Part shown: positions 25,588 through 33,639 of the stretch, one piece after another
Layout: each line of letters starts with the position of its first letter
Position numbering within the stretch: position 1 is the stretch's first letter
DNA from: Streptomyces mangrovisoli
GTDB taxonomy: Bacteria; Actinomycetota; Actinomycetes; Streptomycetales; Streptomycetaceae
Direction: 5' to 3'
Assembly: GCF_000974985.2 (NCBI RefSeq)
Contig: NZ_LAVA02000071.1
Location: forward strand, 1 to 64,000
DNA: 64,000 bases
Made by a program: the position numbers and the translations under genes
Notes under the pieces: model-generated
The model's database searches: none
The model's input: only the letters and a program-made list of their open reading frames with translations
What the model was told of the DNA's origin: nothing

Positions 25588-25633
25588 CGCGCAGTTCCCC
25601 GCGCCCCTTTTCGAGGGTGCGGGGAACTGCGCG
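25588..25633. terminator. intergenic palindrome / terminator hairpin 1
   Basis: CGCGCAGTTCCCCGCGCCC (25588-25606) pairs with 25615-25633, with one G-U wobble, around an 8-nt loop CTTTTCGA. It directly follows the EF-G paralogue stop and is a strong bidirectional terminator candidate. It is the same sequence family as the hairpins at 25701 and 34415. Confidence 0.75.
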
Positions 25634-25700
25634 CCGAGCCCCCGCCGGCGTGCAGTCGAGGATGCGGCGTGGTGCCCCCGTGCGGGCGCGTCGTGGCTGG

Positions 25701-25769
25701 TCGCGCAGTTCCCCGCGCCCCTGGGGGGTGGTGGTCGGGCCCCGTCAGGGGGCGCGGGGAACTGCGCGA
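25701..25769. terminator. intergenic palindrome / terminator hairpin 2
   Basis: A perfect 21-bp stem: TCGCGCAGTTCCCCGCGCC (plus CC) at 25701-25721 against 25749-25769, with a 27-nt loop. It is the second copy, 67 bp after the first, in the 629-bp gap before the glucan operon. Confidence 0.75.
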
Positions 25770-25832
25770 ACGGGGCGCGACGGCCGGTGGTCGCGGGGCG
25801 GGGGTCAGGCCCCGGGCGGGTGCGTCGTGGTG

Positions 25833-26013
25833 GGGCGCACCCGCCCGGGGCGCGGCCCCGGCGGTGGACGCCCGCCGTGGGCGCACCCGCCCGTACCCGG
25901 CCCCTGCGGTGGACGCCTGCCGCGGGCGCACCCGCCCGTACCCGGCCCCGGCGGTGGACGCCTGCCGCGGGCGCACCCGTCCGAGCCCGGCCCCCGGGGT
26001 GGGCGTCCGGCGC
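25833..26013. repeat. 45-bp tandem repeat, four copies
   Basis: Units start at 25833, 25879, 25924 and 25969, each opening GGGCGCACCCG, continuing CCCGGCCCC and GGTGGACGCC. Copies two and three are nearly identical; the first and last are diverged. There are no variable spacers, so this is not a CRISPR. It fills the gap between hairpin 2 and the glucan-operon promoter; nothing else was seen in that gap. Confidence 0.8.
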
Positions 26014-26058
26014 CCGGTCACCATCCCGTATCCATCGCCGCCAGTCCTGCCGAATCCC

Positions 26059-26102
26059 TTGACGGAGCTGGCTCCGGAGGTTTAACTCACGTCCTAAATT
26101 AA
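26059..26102 (+). promoter_or_regulatory. promoter and operator-like site of the beta-glucan operon
   Basis: TTGACG at 26059-26064 is a good -35; 17 bases later TTAACT (26082-26087) is a weak -10. The same place holds the A/T-rich inverted motif TTTA-N10-TAAA (26081-26098), followed by TTAAG, rare in DNA this G+C-rich. Overlap with the -10 suits a repressor site, perhaps of a ROK- or LacI-type protein encoded elsewhere. The first gene starts 90 bp downstream. Confidence 0.5.
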
Positions 26103-26191
26103 GCCGTGAGGGGCTTCGGGAGCCGAACGCAGGTGTCGGTTGCCGTAGCCGCCCCCGGGTTCACGACTCCCGGAAAGGGACACCAGGAGCC

Positions 26192-27508
26192 ATGCGACGC
26201 ATCCGAGCCGCTGCCGTCGGCGCCGTCACCCTCTCTCTCGCTCTCGCCGCCACGGCATGCGGGGGCGGTTCGTCGAACAGCGGCGGGTCCAACGACTCGC
26301 CGAAGACGCTCACCTACTGGGCTTCGAACCAGGGCGCGAGCATCGCCATCGACAAGAAGGTCCTCCAGCCCGAACTCGACAAGTTCCAGCAGCAGACCGG
26401 CATCAAGGTGAAGCTCGAGGTCGTGCCCTGGTCCGACCTGCTGAACCGCATCCTGACCGCGACCACCTCGGGTCAGGGCCCCGACGTGCTCAACATAGGC
26501 AACACCTGGAGCGCCTCGCTCCAGGCGACCGGCGCGCTGCTGCCGTGGGACTCCAAGAACTTCGCGAAGATCGGCGGCAAGGACCGCTTCGTCGACTCCG
26601 CGCTCGGCTCGACCGGGGCCGAGGGCAAGGACCCCGCCGCCGTCCCGCTGTACTCGATGGCGTACGCCCTCTACTACAACAAGAAGATCTTCGCCGACGC
26701 CGGCATCTCCCAGCCCCCGGCCACCTGGGACGAGTTGATCGCCGACGGCAAGAAGATCAAGGCGAAGGGCAAGTCGGTGCTCGGCGCCGAGGGCGCCAAC
26801 GTCTCCGAGAACATCCACCACGTCTTCGTCTTCGCCAAGCAGCACGGCGCGGACTTCTTCTCCTCCGACGGCAAGCCCAACTTCACCGACCCCAAGGTGG
26901 TCGACGCGGTCAAGCAGTACGTCGACCTGATGGCCAAGGACAAGGTCATCCCCACCGGTGACGCCGAGTACGCGCAGAACCAGTCGGTCAGCGACTTCGC
27001 CAAGGGCAAGCAGGCCATGCTGCTGTGGCAGTCCGCCGCCGCCAACCTCAAGTCGCAGGGCATGAGCGACAGCGACTACGGCATCGCGCCCGTCCCGGTC
27101 CAGTCCGGCACCCCCGGCACCGGCGCCCAGACCAACTCGATGGTCGCGGGCATCAACATCGCCGTCTTCAAGAACAGTCACAACCTCGACGGCGCCACGA
27201 AGTTCGTGAAGTTCATGACGAGCGACGACGAGCAGAAGATCCTCAACACCGCGTACACCTCCATCCCGCCGGTCAAGGCCGCGCAGGAGGACGCGCAGTT
27301 CAACTCCGCGTCCAACTCGGTGCTGAAGAACACCCTCGCCACCAGCGCGGCCGCGCTGCCGCAGGTGGCCTCGGAGTCGCAGTTCGAGACGGCGGTCGGC
27401 ACGGCCGTCAAGGACCTGTTCGCCGACGCCGCGGCCGGCCACGCGGTCACCACGGACTCGGTGAAGGCCGCGCTGGAGAAGGCCCAGCAGCAGATGCCGG
27501 CGGCCTGA
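26192..27508 (+). CDS. sugar ABC solute-binding lipoprotein
   Basis: A 438-aa MalE-type binding protein for oligosaccharide import. Lipoprotein signal: MRRIRAAAVG then a hydrophobic run ending AATAC (lipid Cys near residue 24), followed by a Gly/Ser linker. Family stretches are TYWASNQGAS, VVPWSDLLNRILTATTSG, YSMAYALYYNKKIF and GKQAMLLWQSAAANL. It is the first gene of a five-gene-direction locus: binding protein, two permeases, GH1, then a secreted GH16. The substrate is probably a beta-glucan oligosaccharide (laminari- or mixed-linkage type) given the GH16 and GH1 partners. The permease starts six bases after this stop. Confidence 0.92.
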   Translation: MRRIRAAAVGAVTLSLALAATACGGGSSNSGGSNDSPKTLTYWASNQGASIAIDKKVLQPELDKFQQQTGIKVKLEVVPWSDLLNRILTATTSGQGPDVLNIGNTWSASLQATGALLPWDSKNFAKIGGKDRFVDSALGSTGAEGKDPAAVPLYSMAYALYYNKKIFADAGISQPPATWDELIADGKKIKAKGKSVLGAEGANVSENIHHVFVFAKQHGADFFSSDGKPNFTDPKVVDAVKQYVDLMAKDKVIPTGDAEYAQNQSVSDFAKGKQAMLLWQSAAANLKSQGMSDSDYGIAPVPVQSGTPGTGAQTNSMVAGINIAVFKNSHNLDGATKFVKFMTSDDEQKILNTAYTSIPPVKAAQEDAQFNSASNSVLKNTLATSAAALPQVASESQFETAVGTAVKDLFADAAAGHAVTTDSVKAALEKAQQQMPAA

Positions 27509-27513
27509 ACAAG

Positions 27514-28506
27514 ATGACCACGACCACCGCTCCCACAAAAGAGCCGGTGCGAGGAGCCACCCCCGGTGCGGCGCGCGAACCCCGCCGCCGCACCGGGCGG
27601 ATCCGCCGCATCGGGCTTCCCTATCTCCTCCTGCTGCCCGCCCTGCTGCTCGAACTCCTGGTCCATCTCATCCCGATGGTCATCGGTGTGGTGATGAGCT
27701 TCAAGGAGCTCACGCAGATCTACATCAGCAACTGGAACACCGCGCCCTGGGCCGGCTTCGGCAACTACAAGCTGTCGGTCGACTTCGACGCCCCCGTCGG
27801 CGAGGCCCTGCTGCACTCGTTCTACGTCACGGTCGCCTTCACGCTGCTGTCGGTCGGCCTGTGCTGGCTGATCGGCACCGCCGCCGCGATCTTCATGCAG
27901 GAGACCTTCGCCGGCCGCGGCCTGCTGCGCGCGCTGTTCCTGATCCCGTACGCCCTGCCGGTCTACGCGGCCGTCATCACCTGGGTGTTCATGTTCCAGC
28001 ACGACAACGGCCTGGTGAACCACGTGCTGCACGACCAGCTGCACCTCACCGACAAGCGGTCGTTCTGGCTGATCGGCGACAACAGCTTCTACGCGCTGCT
28101 CACCGTGTCGGTGTGGAAGGGCTGGCCGTTCGCGTTCCTGATCGTCATGGCGGGCCTCCAGAACATCCCCAAGGAGCTGTACGAGGCCGCCGCGCTGGAC
28201 GGCGCGGGGATGCTCCAGCAGATCCGCCGCATCACCCTGCCGTCGCTGCGCGCGGTCAACCAGGTGCTGATCCTGGTGCTGTTCCTGTGGACGTTCAACG
28301 ACTTCAACACGCCCTACGTCCTGTTCGGCAAGGCCGCCCCGGAGTCCGCGGACCTCATCTCGGTCCACATCTACCAGGCGTCCTTCGTCACCTGGAACTT
28401 CGGCACCGGCTCCGCCATGTCCGTGCTCCTGCTGCTCTTCCTGCTGGTCGTGACCGGCGTGTACCTGGTGCTCACCTCGCGTGGACGGAGGACGTCCGAT
28501 GTCTGA
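27514..28506 (+). CDS. sugar ABC transporter permease, MalF type
   Basis: A 330-aa CUT1 permease. A basic N-terminal tail of about 35 residues is followed by six membrane spans (first: LPYLLLLPALLLELLVHLIP). The EAA loop is EAAALDGAGMLQQIRRITLP. The ATG at 27514 begins five bases after the binding-protein stop, and the 3' end overlaps the next permease by eight bases. No ATPase gene is present, pointing to the shared MsiK-type ATPase. Confidence 0.92.
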   Translation: MTTTTAPTKEPVRGATPGAAREPRRRTGRIRRIGLPYLLLLPALLLELLVHLIPMVIGVVMSFKELTQIYISNWNTAPWAGFGNYKLSVDFDAPVGEALLHSFYVTVAFTLLSVGLCWLIGTAAAIFMQETFAGRGLLRALFLIPYALPVYAAVITWVFMFQHDNGLVNHVLHDQLHLTDKRSFWLIGDNSFYALLTVSVWKGWPFAFLIVMAGLQNIPKELYEAAALDGAGMLQQIRRITLPSLRAVNQVLILVLFLWTFNDFNTPYVLFGKAAPESADLISVHIYQASFVTWNFGTGSAMSVLLLLFLLVVTGVYLVLTSRGRRTSDV

Positions 28507-29416
28507 GTCCCCCCTCGCGGTGCGGGCCCCCGGGTCCCTGAAGGCGCGAGCCGCCGCCCGGCCCGTCAAGTCGCCGATGGCGCCGCCCACTTCCTTCCTC
28601 TGGGCCCGGCGGATCTTCCTCACGCTGCTCACCGGCTTCGTGCTGATCCCGGTGTACGTGATGATCTCCAGCTCGCTGAAGCCGCTCGCGGACGTCACGG
28701 GCCAGTTCCGCTGGATACCGAGCGGCCTGACCATCCGGCCGTACATCGACATCTGGTCCACGGTCCCGCTGGCCCGGTACTTCGGCAACTCGCTGATCGT
28801 GGCGGGCGCGGCGACCGTCAGCTCGGTGGTGATCGCGGTGTTCGCCGCGTACGCCGTCAGCCGCTACAACTTCCGCGGCAAGCGGGTCTTCACCGTCACC
28901 GTGCTGTCCACCCAGATGTTCCCGGGCATCCTGTTCCTGCTGCCGCTGTTCCTCATCTACGTCAACATCGGCCAGGCCACCGGCATCGCGCTGTTCGGCT
29001 CCCGCGGCGGCCTCATCCTCACCTACCTCACCTTCTCGCTGCCGTTCTCGATCTGGATGCTGATCGGGTACTTCGACTCGGTGCCGCGCGACCTGGACGA
29101 GGCGGCGCTGGTGGACGGCTGCGGGCCGCTCGGCGCGCTGTTCCGGGTGGTCGTGCCGGCCGCGATCCCCGGCATCGTCGCGGTCGCCGTCTACGCCTTC
29201 ATGACCGCCTGGGGCGAGGTGCTGTTCGCGTCCGTCATGACCAACGACGCCACCCGCACCCTCGCGGTCGGCCTCCAGGGCTACTCCACGCTCAACGACG
29301 TGTACTGGAACCAGATCATGGCCGCCTCGCTGGTCGTGAGCGTCCCGGTGGTCGCGGGCTTCCTGCTGCTCCAGCGCTATCTCGTCGCGGGGCTCACGGC
29401 GGGTGCCGTCAAGTGA
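28499..29416 (+). CDS. sugar ABC transporter permease, MalG type
   Basis: A 305-aa CUT1 permease, partner of the preceding one. Six membrane spans; the EAA loop is EAALVDGCGPLGALFRVVVP. The ATG at 28499 has GGAGGAC just upstream, inside the end of the previous gene, and the two overlap by eight bases. The C-terminus ends LTAGAVK, typical of MalG-type subunits. Its stop region overlaps the possible GTG start of the GH1 gene. Confidence 0.92.
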   Translation: MSESPLAVRAPGSLKARAAARPVKSPMAPPTSFLWARRIFLTLLTGFVLIPVYVMISSSLKPLADVTGQFRWIPSGLTIRPYIDIWSTVPLARYFGNSLIVAGAATVSSVVIAVFAAYAVSRYNFRGKRVFTVTVLSTQMFPGILFLLPLFLIYVNIGQATGIALFGSRGGLILTYLTFSLPFSIWMLIGYFDSVPRDLDEAALVDGCGPLGALFRVVVPAAIPGIVAVAVYAFMTAWGEVLFASVMTNDATRTLAVGLQGYSTLNDVYWNQIMAASLVVSVPVVAGFLLLQRYLVAGLTAGAVK

Positions 29417-29445
29417 CCGACTCCTCCACATCCGAAGGGAATTCC

Positions 29446-30804
29446 GTGACCATCGACCTCGCCGCCCTCCCGCAGGACTTCCTCTGGGGCACGGCCACCT
29501 CGGCGTACCAGATCGAGGGAGCGGTCGCCGAGGACGGCCGTTCCCCCTCGATCTGGGACACCTTCTCGCGCACGCCGGGGGCCATCGACAACGGAGACAT
29601 GGGGGACGTCGCCTGCGACCACTACCACCGCTGGCGCGAGGACATCGACCTCATGCGCCAACTCGGCACCAACGCCTACCGGTTGTCGATCGCCTGGCCG
29701 CGCGTGGTGCCCGGCGGCGACGGCCCGGTCAACGCCAAGGGCCTCGCGTTCTACGACGAGTTGATCGACGGCCTGCTGGCCGCGGGCATCACCCCGTCCG
29801 TCACCCTGTACCACTGGGACCTCCCGCAGGTGCTCCAGGACCGCGGCGGCTGGCCCGAGCGCGAGACCGCCGAGCACTTCGCCGCGTACGCCTCGATCGT
29901 GGCCGAGCGCCTCGGCGACCGGGTCCGCCACTGGACCACCCTCAACGAGCCGTCCTGCTCCGCCTGGATCGGGCACCTCGAAGGCAAGATGGCGCCGGGT
30001 CTCACCGACCTGACGGCCGCCGTGCGCGCCTCCTACCACCTGCTGCTCGGCCACGGCCTTGCCGCGCAGGCGATCCGCGCCGCCGCCCCCGACGCCGAGA
30101 TCGGCATCGTCAACAACCTCTCCACCGTGCACGCGGCCACCGACCGCCCGGAGGACGAGGCAGCCGCCCGCCGCCACGACGGACACGTCAACCGCTGGTG
30201 GCTCGACCCGGTCCACGGCCGCGGCTTCCCCGCCGACATGCAGGAGGTGTACGGCGTCGAACTCCCCGAGCGCCCCGGGGACCTGGAGACCATCGCGGCG
30301 CCGCTGGACTGGCTGGGCCTGAACTACTACTTCCCGGCCGCCATCGCCGACGACCCCAACGGGCCCGCGCCACGCGCCCGTTCCGTGCGGCGCCTCGGCG
30401 TGCCGCGCACCGGCATGGACTGGGAGATCGACGCGAACGGCATCGAGACCCTGCTGCTGCGCCTCACCCACGACTACGGCGCGCGCAAGCTGTACGTCAC
30501 GGAGAACGGCTCCGCCTACCCCGACGTCGTACGCCCCGACGGCACGGTCGACGACCCGGAGCGTCAGGACTACCTGGTCCAGCACCTGGCCGCGTGCGCC
30601 TCGGCGGCCCGCAAGGGTGCCCCGCTGGCGGGCTACTTCGCCTGGTCGCTGCTGGACAACTTCGAGTGGGCGTACGGCTACGACAAGCGCTTCGGCCTGG
30701 TCCACGTCGACTACCGCACCCAGCGCCGCACCATCAAGGGCAGCGGCCACCGGTACGCGGAGATCGTCCGCGGGCACCGGGGCGTGCGCCGACGCGCCGC
30801 CTGA
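29446..30804 (+). CDS. GH1 beta-glucosidase, cytosolic
   Basis: A GH1 beta-glucosidase of about 452 aa that releases glucose from imported beta-glucosides. The N-terminal family signature is FLWGTATSAYQIEGAV; the acid/base is in TLNEPS (Glu168) and the nucleophile in VTENGSAYPD (Glu353, numbering from this start). No signal peptide. GTG 29446 is preferred, as GAAGGGA lies six bases upstream; GTG 29413, overlapping the permease stop by four bases, would add 11 residues and is the alternative. It completes an import-and-hydrolyse operon similar in design to CebEFG-BglC, but the canonical CebR operator TGGGAGCGCTCCCA was not found here. Confidence 0.93.
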   Translation: MTIDLAALPQDFLWGTATSAYQIEGAVAEDGRSPSIWDTFSRTPGAIDNGDMGDVACDHYHRWREDIDLMRQLGTNAYRLSIAWPRVVPGGDGPVNAKGLAFYDELIDGLLAAGITPSVTLYHWDLPQVLQDRGGWPERETAEHFAAYASIVAERLGDRVRHWTTLNEPSCSAWIGHLEGKMAPGLTDLTAAVRASYHLLLGHGLAAQAIRAAAPDAEIGIVNNLSTVHAATDRPEDEAAARRHDGHVNRWWLDPVHGRGFPADMQEVYGVELPERPGDLETIAAPLDWLGLNYYFPAAIADDPNGPAPRARSVRRLGVPRTGMDWEIDANGIETLLLRLTHDYGARKLYVTENGSAYPDVVRPDGTVDDPERQDYLVQHLAACASAARKGAPLAGYFAWSLLDNFEWAYGYDKRFGLVHVDYRTQRRTIKGSGHRYAEIVRGHRGVRRRAA

Positions 30805-30844
30805 GACCGGCGGGTCGGGGCGACGCGCGGCGCCGCCCCGACCC

Positions 30845-30945
30845 ACCGCCGGACGGCGGAACCGCCGGATCGCGAGAACCGCCGGATCGCCAAGACCGCC
30901 GGACAGCAAAAACCGCCGTACAGCAATAACCGCCAGACCGGCCGG
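30845..30945. repeat. 17-bp tandem repeat, six copies
   Basis: Units of 16-17 bp start at 30845, 30861, 30878, 30895, 30912 and 30929, each beginning ACCGCCGGA or a one-base variant and ending A-rich (CGAGA, CAAAA, CAATA). The first unit pairs with itself (CCGCCGG/CCGGCGG type). It fills the gap between GH1 and GH16 and has no spacer variation. Confidence 0.8.
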
Positions 30946-30985
30946 CGGACGCGGGTGCGGGAACCTCGCGCCCGCCGGCCCTCCA

Positions 30986-31009
30986 TGAATGTCATGCACC
31001 TGCCATTCA
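30986..31009. promoter_or_regulatory. inverted/direct repeat before the GH16 gene
   Basis: TGAATG (30986-30991) and CATTCA (31004-31009) are exact inverted arms with a 12-bp spacer. The same stretch reads as two 11-bp direct repeats, TGTCATGCACC and TGCCATTCACT. It lies 25-48 bp before the GH16 start, so it may be a regulator site for this secreted enzyme; which regulator is unknown. Confidence 0.35.
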
Positions 31010-31033
31010 CTCATCACCGACCGGGAGAGCCGC

Positions 31034-32914
31034 ATGTCATCGAGACCGACCCGCACCGTCCTCGCCGCGTTAGCCACGACGGCCCTGCTGCTGACCGCAC
31101 CGGCCCTGGTGGCCCCCGCCTCCGCCGCGACGGCGGCCGCGGCCGCCACCTGGGACACCGACCGGGCGGCCGGCGCCTACGCCGCGAACCCCGCCGCCGT
31201 CACCGCCTCCGGCAGCGAGAACGGCGGCACCACCCCCGGCCTCGCCTTCGACGGCGCCGGCTCCACCCGCTGGTCCAGCAACTTCGCCGACGACGCGTGG
31301 ATCTCGATCGACCTCGGCACCACGATCCGCGTCGACAGCGTCACCCTCGACTGGGAGGCGGCGTACGGCAAGAAGTACGCCCTTGAGGTCTCCAAGAACG
31401 GCACCGACTGGACGCCCTTCTACACGGAGACGGCCGGTACCGGCGGCTCGGTCACCGCGCACACCTACCCGCAGGAGGTCGTGGGCCGCTACGTCCGCCT
31501 GCGCGGCATCCAGCGCGCCACGCAGTGGGGCTACTCCCTGTACTCCTTCAAGATCTACGGCGGCGAACCGGCCCCGGCGTCCACCACCCGCGCCAACCTC
31601 GCCCTGAACCACCCGGCGTTCAGCAACTACTACCAGGACGCGGGCAGTTCCCCCTCGTACGTCACCGACGGCGGCTGGCCGGCCGACCTCAAGGGCGGCA
31701 GCACCCGCTGGGCCAGCGACTGGAACACCGACCGCTGGGTCTCGGTCGACCTCGGCGCGAGCTCCACCATCTCCTCGGTCGACCTGTACTGGGAGTCGGC
31801 GTACGCGGTCGACTACCAGCTCCAGGTCTCCGACGACAACCGCACCTGGCGCACGGTCTACGAGCCCTCGGCCGCCGAGATCTCCACCCGCCGCGCGAAC
31901 GTCAAGGCGCCCGGCGACGCGACGGGCCTGCACGACACCGTCACCCTCTCCTCGCCCGCCACCGGCCGCTACATCCGCATGCTGGGCAAGGAGCGCCGAA
32001 GCTTCTACAACCCGGCGCCCTACACGGCCCAGTTCGGCTACTCGCTCTACGAGTTCCAGGTCTGGGGCACCGGCGGCAGCGCGTCGGCGGCCTACCCGGC
32101 GCTGCCCGCCGACCAGAGCGGCAGCTACCGCACCACGTTCTTCGACGACTTCACCGGCGCCTCTCTCGACCGCTCCAAGTGGCGTGTGGTGCGCACCGGA
32201 ACGGAGATGGGCTCCGTCAACGGCGAGTCCCAGGCGTACGTGGACTCCCCGGACAACATCTCCGTGCGCGACAACGAGTTGATCCTCCACGCCAAGTACT
32301 GCAAGGGCTGCACCCAGGCCGGCGGCGGCACCTACGACTTCACCTCGGGCCGCATCGACACCAACACCCACTTCGACTTCACGTACGGCAAGGTCAGCGC
32401 CCGCATGAAGCTCCCGGTCGGCGACGGCTTCTGGCCCGCCTTCTGGCTGCTGGGCAGCAATGTCGACGACCCGTCCGTCTCCTGGCCCGCCTCCGGCGAG
32501 ACCGACATCATGGAGAACATCGGCTACCCCGACTGGACCAGCACCGCCCTGCACGGCCCCGGCTACTCCGCCGACGGCAACATCGGCGCCCGCCAGACCT
32601 ACCCGGGCGGCGGCACGGCCGACCGGTGGCACACCTACGCGGTCGAGTGGACCCCGACCTCGATCCGCTTCTACGTCGACGACGCCCTGGTCCAGGAGAC
32701 GACCCGCACCGTCCTCGAATCCACCCGCGGCCAGTGGGTCTACGACCACAACGAGTACGTCATCCTGAACCTCGCCCTGGGCGGCGCCTACCCCGCCGGC
32801 TGGAACAAGGCCACGACCCCGTACTGGGGCCTGCCCCAGTCCAGCGTCGACAAGATCGCGGCCGGGGGAGTGCAGGCCGAGGTGGACTGGGTCCGCGTCG
32901 AACAGAAGGGCTGA
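31034..32914 (+). CDS. secreted GH16 beta-glucanase with two discoidin-type domains
   Basis: A 626-aa exported endo-beta-glucanase (laminarinase-like). Sec signal peptide: basic start, hydrophobic run, cleavage near APASA (about residue 30). Two F5/8-type-C (discoidin, CBM32-like) carbohydrate-binding domains follow, at about 45-190 and 195-350, both with the WSSNFADDAWISIDLG / WASDWNTDRWVSVDLG pattern. The catalytic GH16 domain covers about 365-626, with the signature ETDIMENIG: Glu489 nucleophile, Asp491 and Glu494 acid/base. ATG 31034 has GGGAGAG upstream. It probably cuts beta-1,3- or mixed-linkage glucan outside the cell to feed the ABC importer and GH1 enzyme encoded upstream. Confidence 0.92.
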   Translation: MSSRPTRTVLAALATTALLLTAPALVAPASAATAAAAATWDTDRAAGAYAANPAAVTASGSENGGTTPGLAFDGAGSTRWSSNFADDAWISIDLGTTIRVDSVTLDWEAAYGKKYALEVSKNGTDWTPFYTETAGTGGSVTAHTYPQEVVGRYVRLRGIQRATQWGYSLYSFKIYGGEPAPASTTRANLALNHPAFSNYYQDAGSSPSYVTDGGWPADLKGGSTRWASDWNTDRWVSVDLGASSTISSVDLYWESAYAVDYQLQVSDDNRTWRTVYEPSAAEISTRRANVKAPGDATGLHDTVTLSSPATGRYIRMLGKERRSFYNPAPYTAQFGYSLYEFQVWGTGGSASAAYPALPADQSGSYRTTFFDDFTGASLDRSKWRVVRTGTEMGSVNGESQAYVDSPDNISVRDNELILHAKYCKGCTQAGGGTYDFTSGRIDTNTHFDFTYGKVSARMKLPVGDGFWPAFWLLGSNVDDPSVSWPASGETDIMENIGYPDWTSTALHGPGYSADGNIGARQTYPGGGTADRWHTYAVEWTPTSIRFYVDDALVQETTRTVLESTRGQWVYDHNEYVILNLALGGAYPAGWNKATTPYWGLPQSSVDKIAAGGVQAEVDWVRVEQKG

Positions 32915-33000
32915 CCGCGGCACCCTCGGCCCGGGCCACATCGCGGTGAACCTACGGGCGAGCGCACGCGTATCTCATCTGCGTGGCAGGATCCCTCACC

Positions 33001-33600
33001 ATGAGTGCGTCGGCGGCGGTACGGAGCCTGCGGGCCGTGGTGTTCGCCGCGGTGTGCGTGCTGCTCGCTGCCGCCGGGCACGGGCTGGCCATGGGGCACA
33101 TGCCGTCGCCCCGGGTCGACGCCCTGGCCTTCGCCGCCGTGTTCGGGCTCGGGTGGGTGCTCGGCGGGCGCGAGCGGTCGCTGACCGGGATCACCGGCGC
33201 CATGCTCGTCACCCAGGGGGTCCTGCACTTCGCCTTCGGGCTCGGTCACGGGGCCGGTGGCTCCGTGACGGACATGGGGTCCATGGCGTCCATGCCGGGC
33301 ATGGACATGGGGAGCGCGCAGTCGCACGCCCTCACCGGGCACGCCACCCTCGCCCACCTGTGCGCCGCCCTGCTCGCCGCCTGGTGGCTGCGGCGGGGCG
33401 AGGCCGCGCTCTTCTCCCTGCTGCGGCGGACCGCCGGGTTCGTGCCCGGCCTGGTGGCCTGGTGGCGGGACGCGCCCCTCGTCCTGCCGGGCGCCCGCAT
33501 CACGCGGGTTCCGGACGCGCCCGACGCGCCTCCGCTGCGGCCGCTGCGGCACGCCGTGCACCGGAGGGGGCCTCCGGCCGGGTTCGCGTTCTCGATCTGA
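33001..33600 (+). CDS. small Met/His-rich membrane protein beside YcnI
   Basis: A 199-aa membrane protein with about four helices (first VVFAAVCVLLAAAGHGLAMG, then a pair at 40-75 and one at about 110-130). The loop between helices carries a Met/Asp-rich stretch, MGSMASMPGMDMG, followed by SHALTGHATLAH, the kind of Met/His spacing that binds Cu(I)/Cu(II). The tail is basic and Pro-rich. ATG 33001 is chosen (AGGATC about nine bases upstream); GTG 32983 is an alternative. The next gene, 39 bp on, is a YcnI-family copper protein, so copper sensing, transport or loading is likely. The protein family itself is not known to me. Confidence 0.75.
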   Translation: MSASAAVRSLRAVVFAAVCVLLAAAGHGLAMGHMPSPRVDALAFAAVFGLGWVLGGRERSLTGITGAMLVTQGVLHFAFGLGHGAGGSVTDMGSMASMPGMDMGSAQSHALTGHATLAHLCAALLAAWWLRRGEAALFSLLRRTAGFVPGLVAWWRDAPLVLPGARITRVPDAPDAPPLRPLRHAVHRRGPPAGFAFSI

Positions 33601-33639
33601 CCCGACCGAACCCACTCCCGTACGGAGATCTCCTCAGTC

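Noticed and set aside
25833..26013. Possible CRISPR array (four 45-bp units)
   Set aside because: The units are contiguous with no unique spacers, and there are no cas genes nearby.
23085..26024. A 979-codon open frame antisense to the EF-G paralogue and the following repeats
   Set aside because: It is opposite a certain EF-G gene, crosses the hairpins and the 45-bp repeat array, and shows no domain. It is a shadow of high G+C DNA.
30845..30945. Possible small CRISPR or iteron-type origin (six 17-bp units)
   Set aside because: No spacers, no AT-rich unwinding region and no replication gene next to it; a minisatellite explains it.
31006..31020. PhoP-box-like 11-bp direct repeats before GH16
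   Set aside because: Spacing fits, but the match to the GTTCACC-type core is poor; kept only as an unassigned regulatory repeat.
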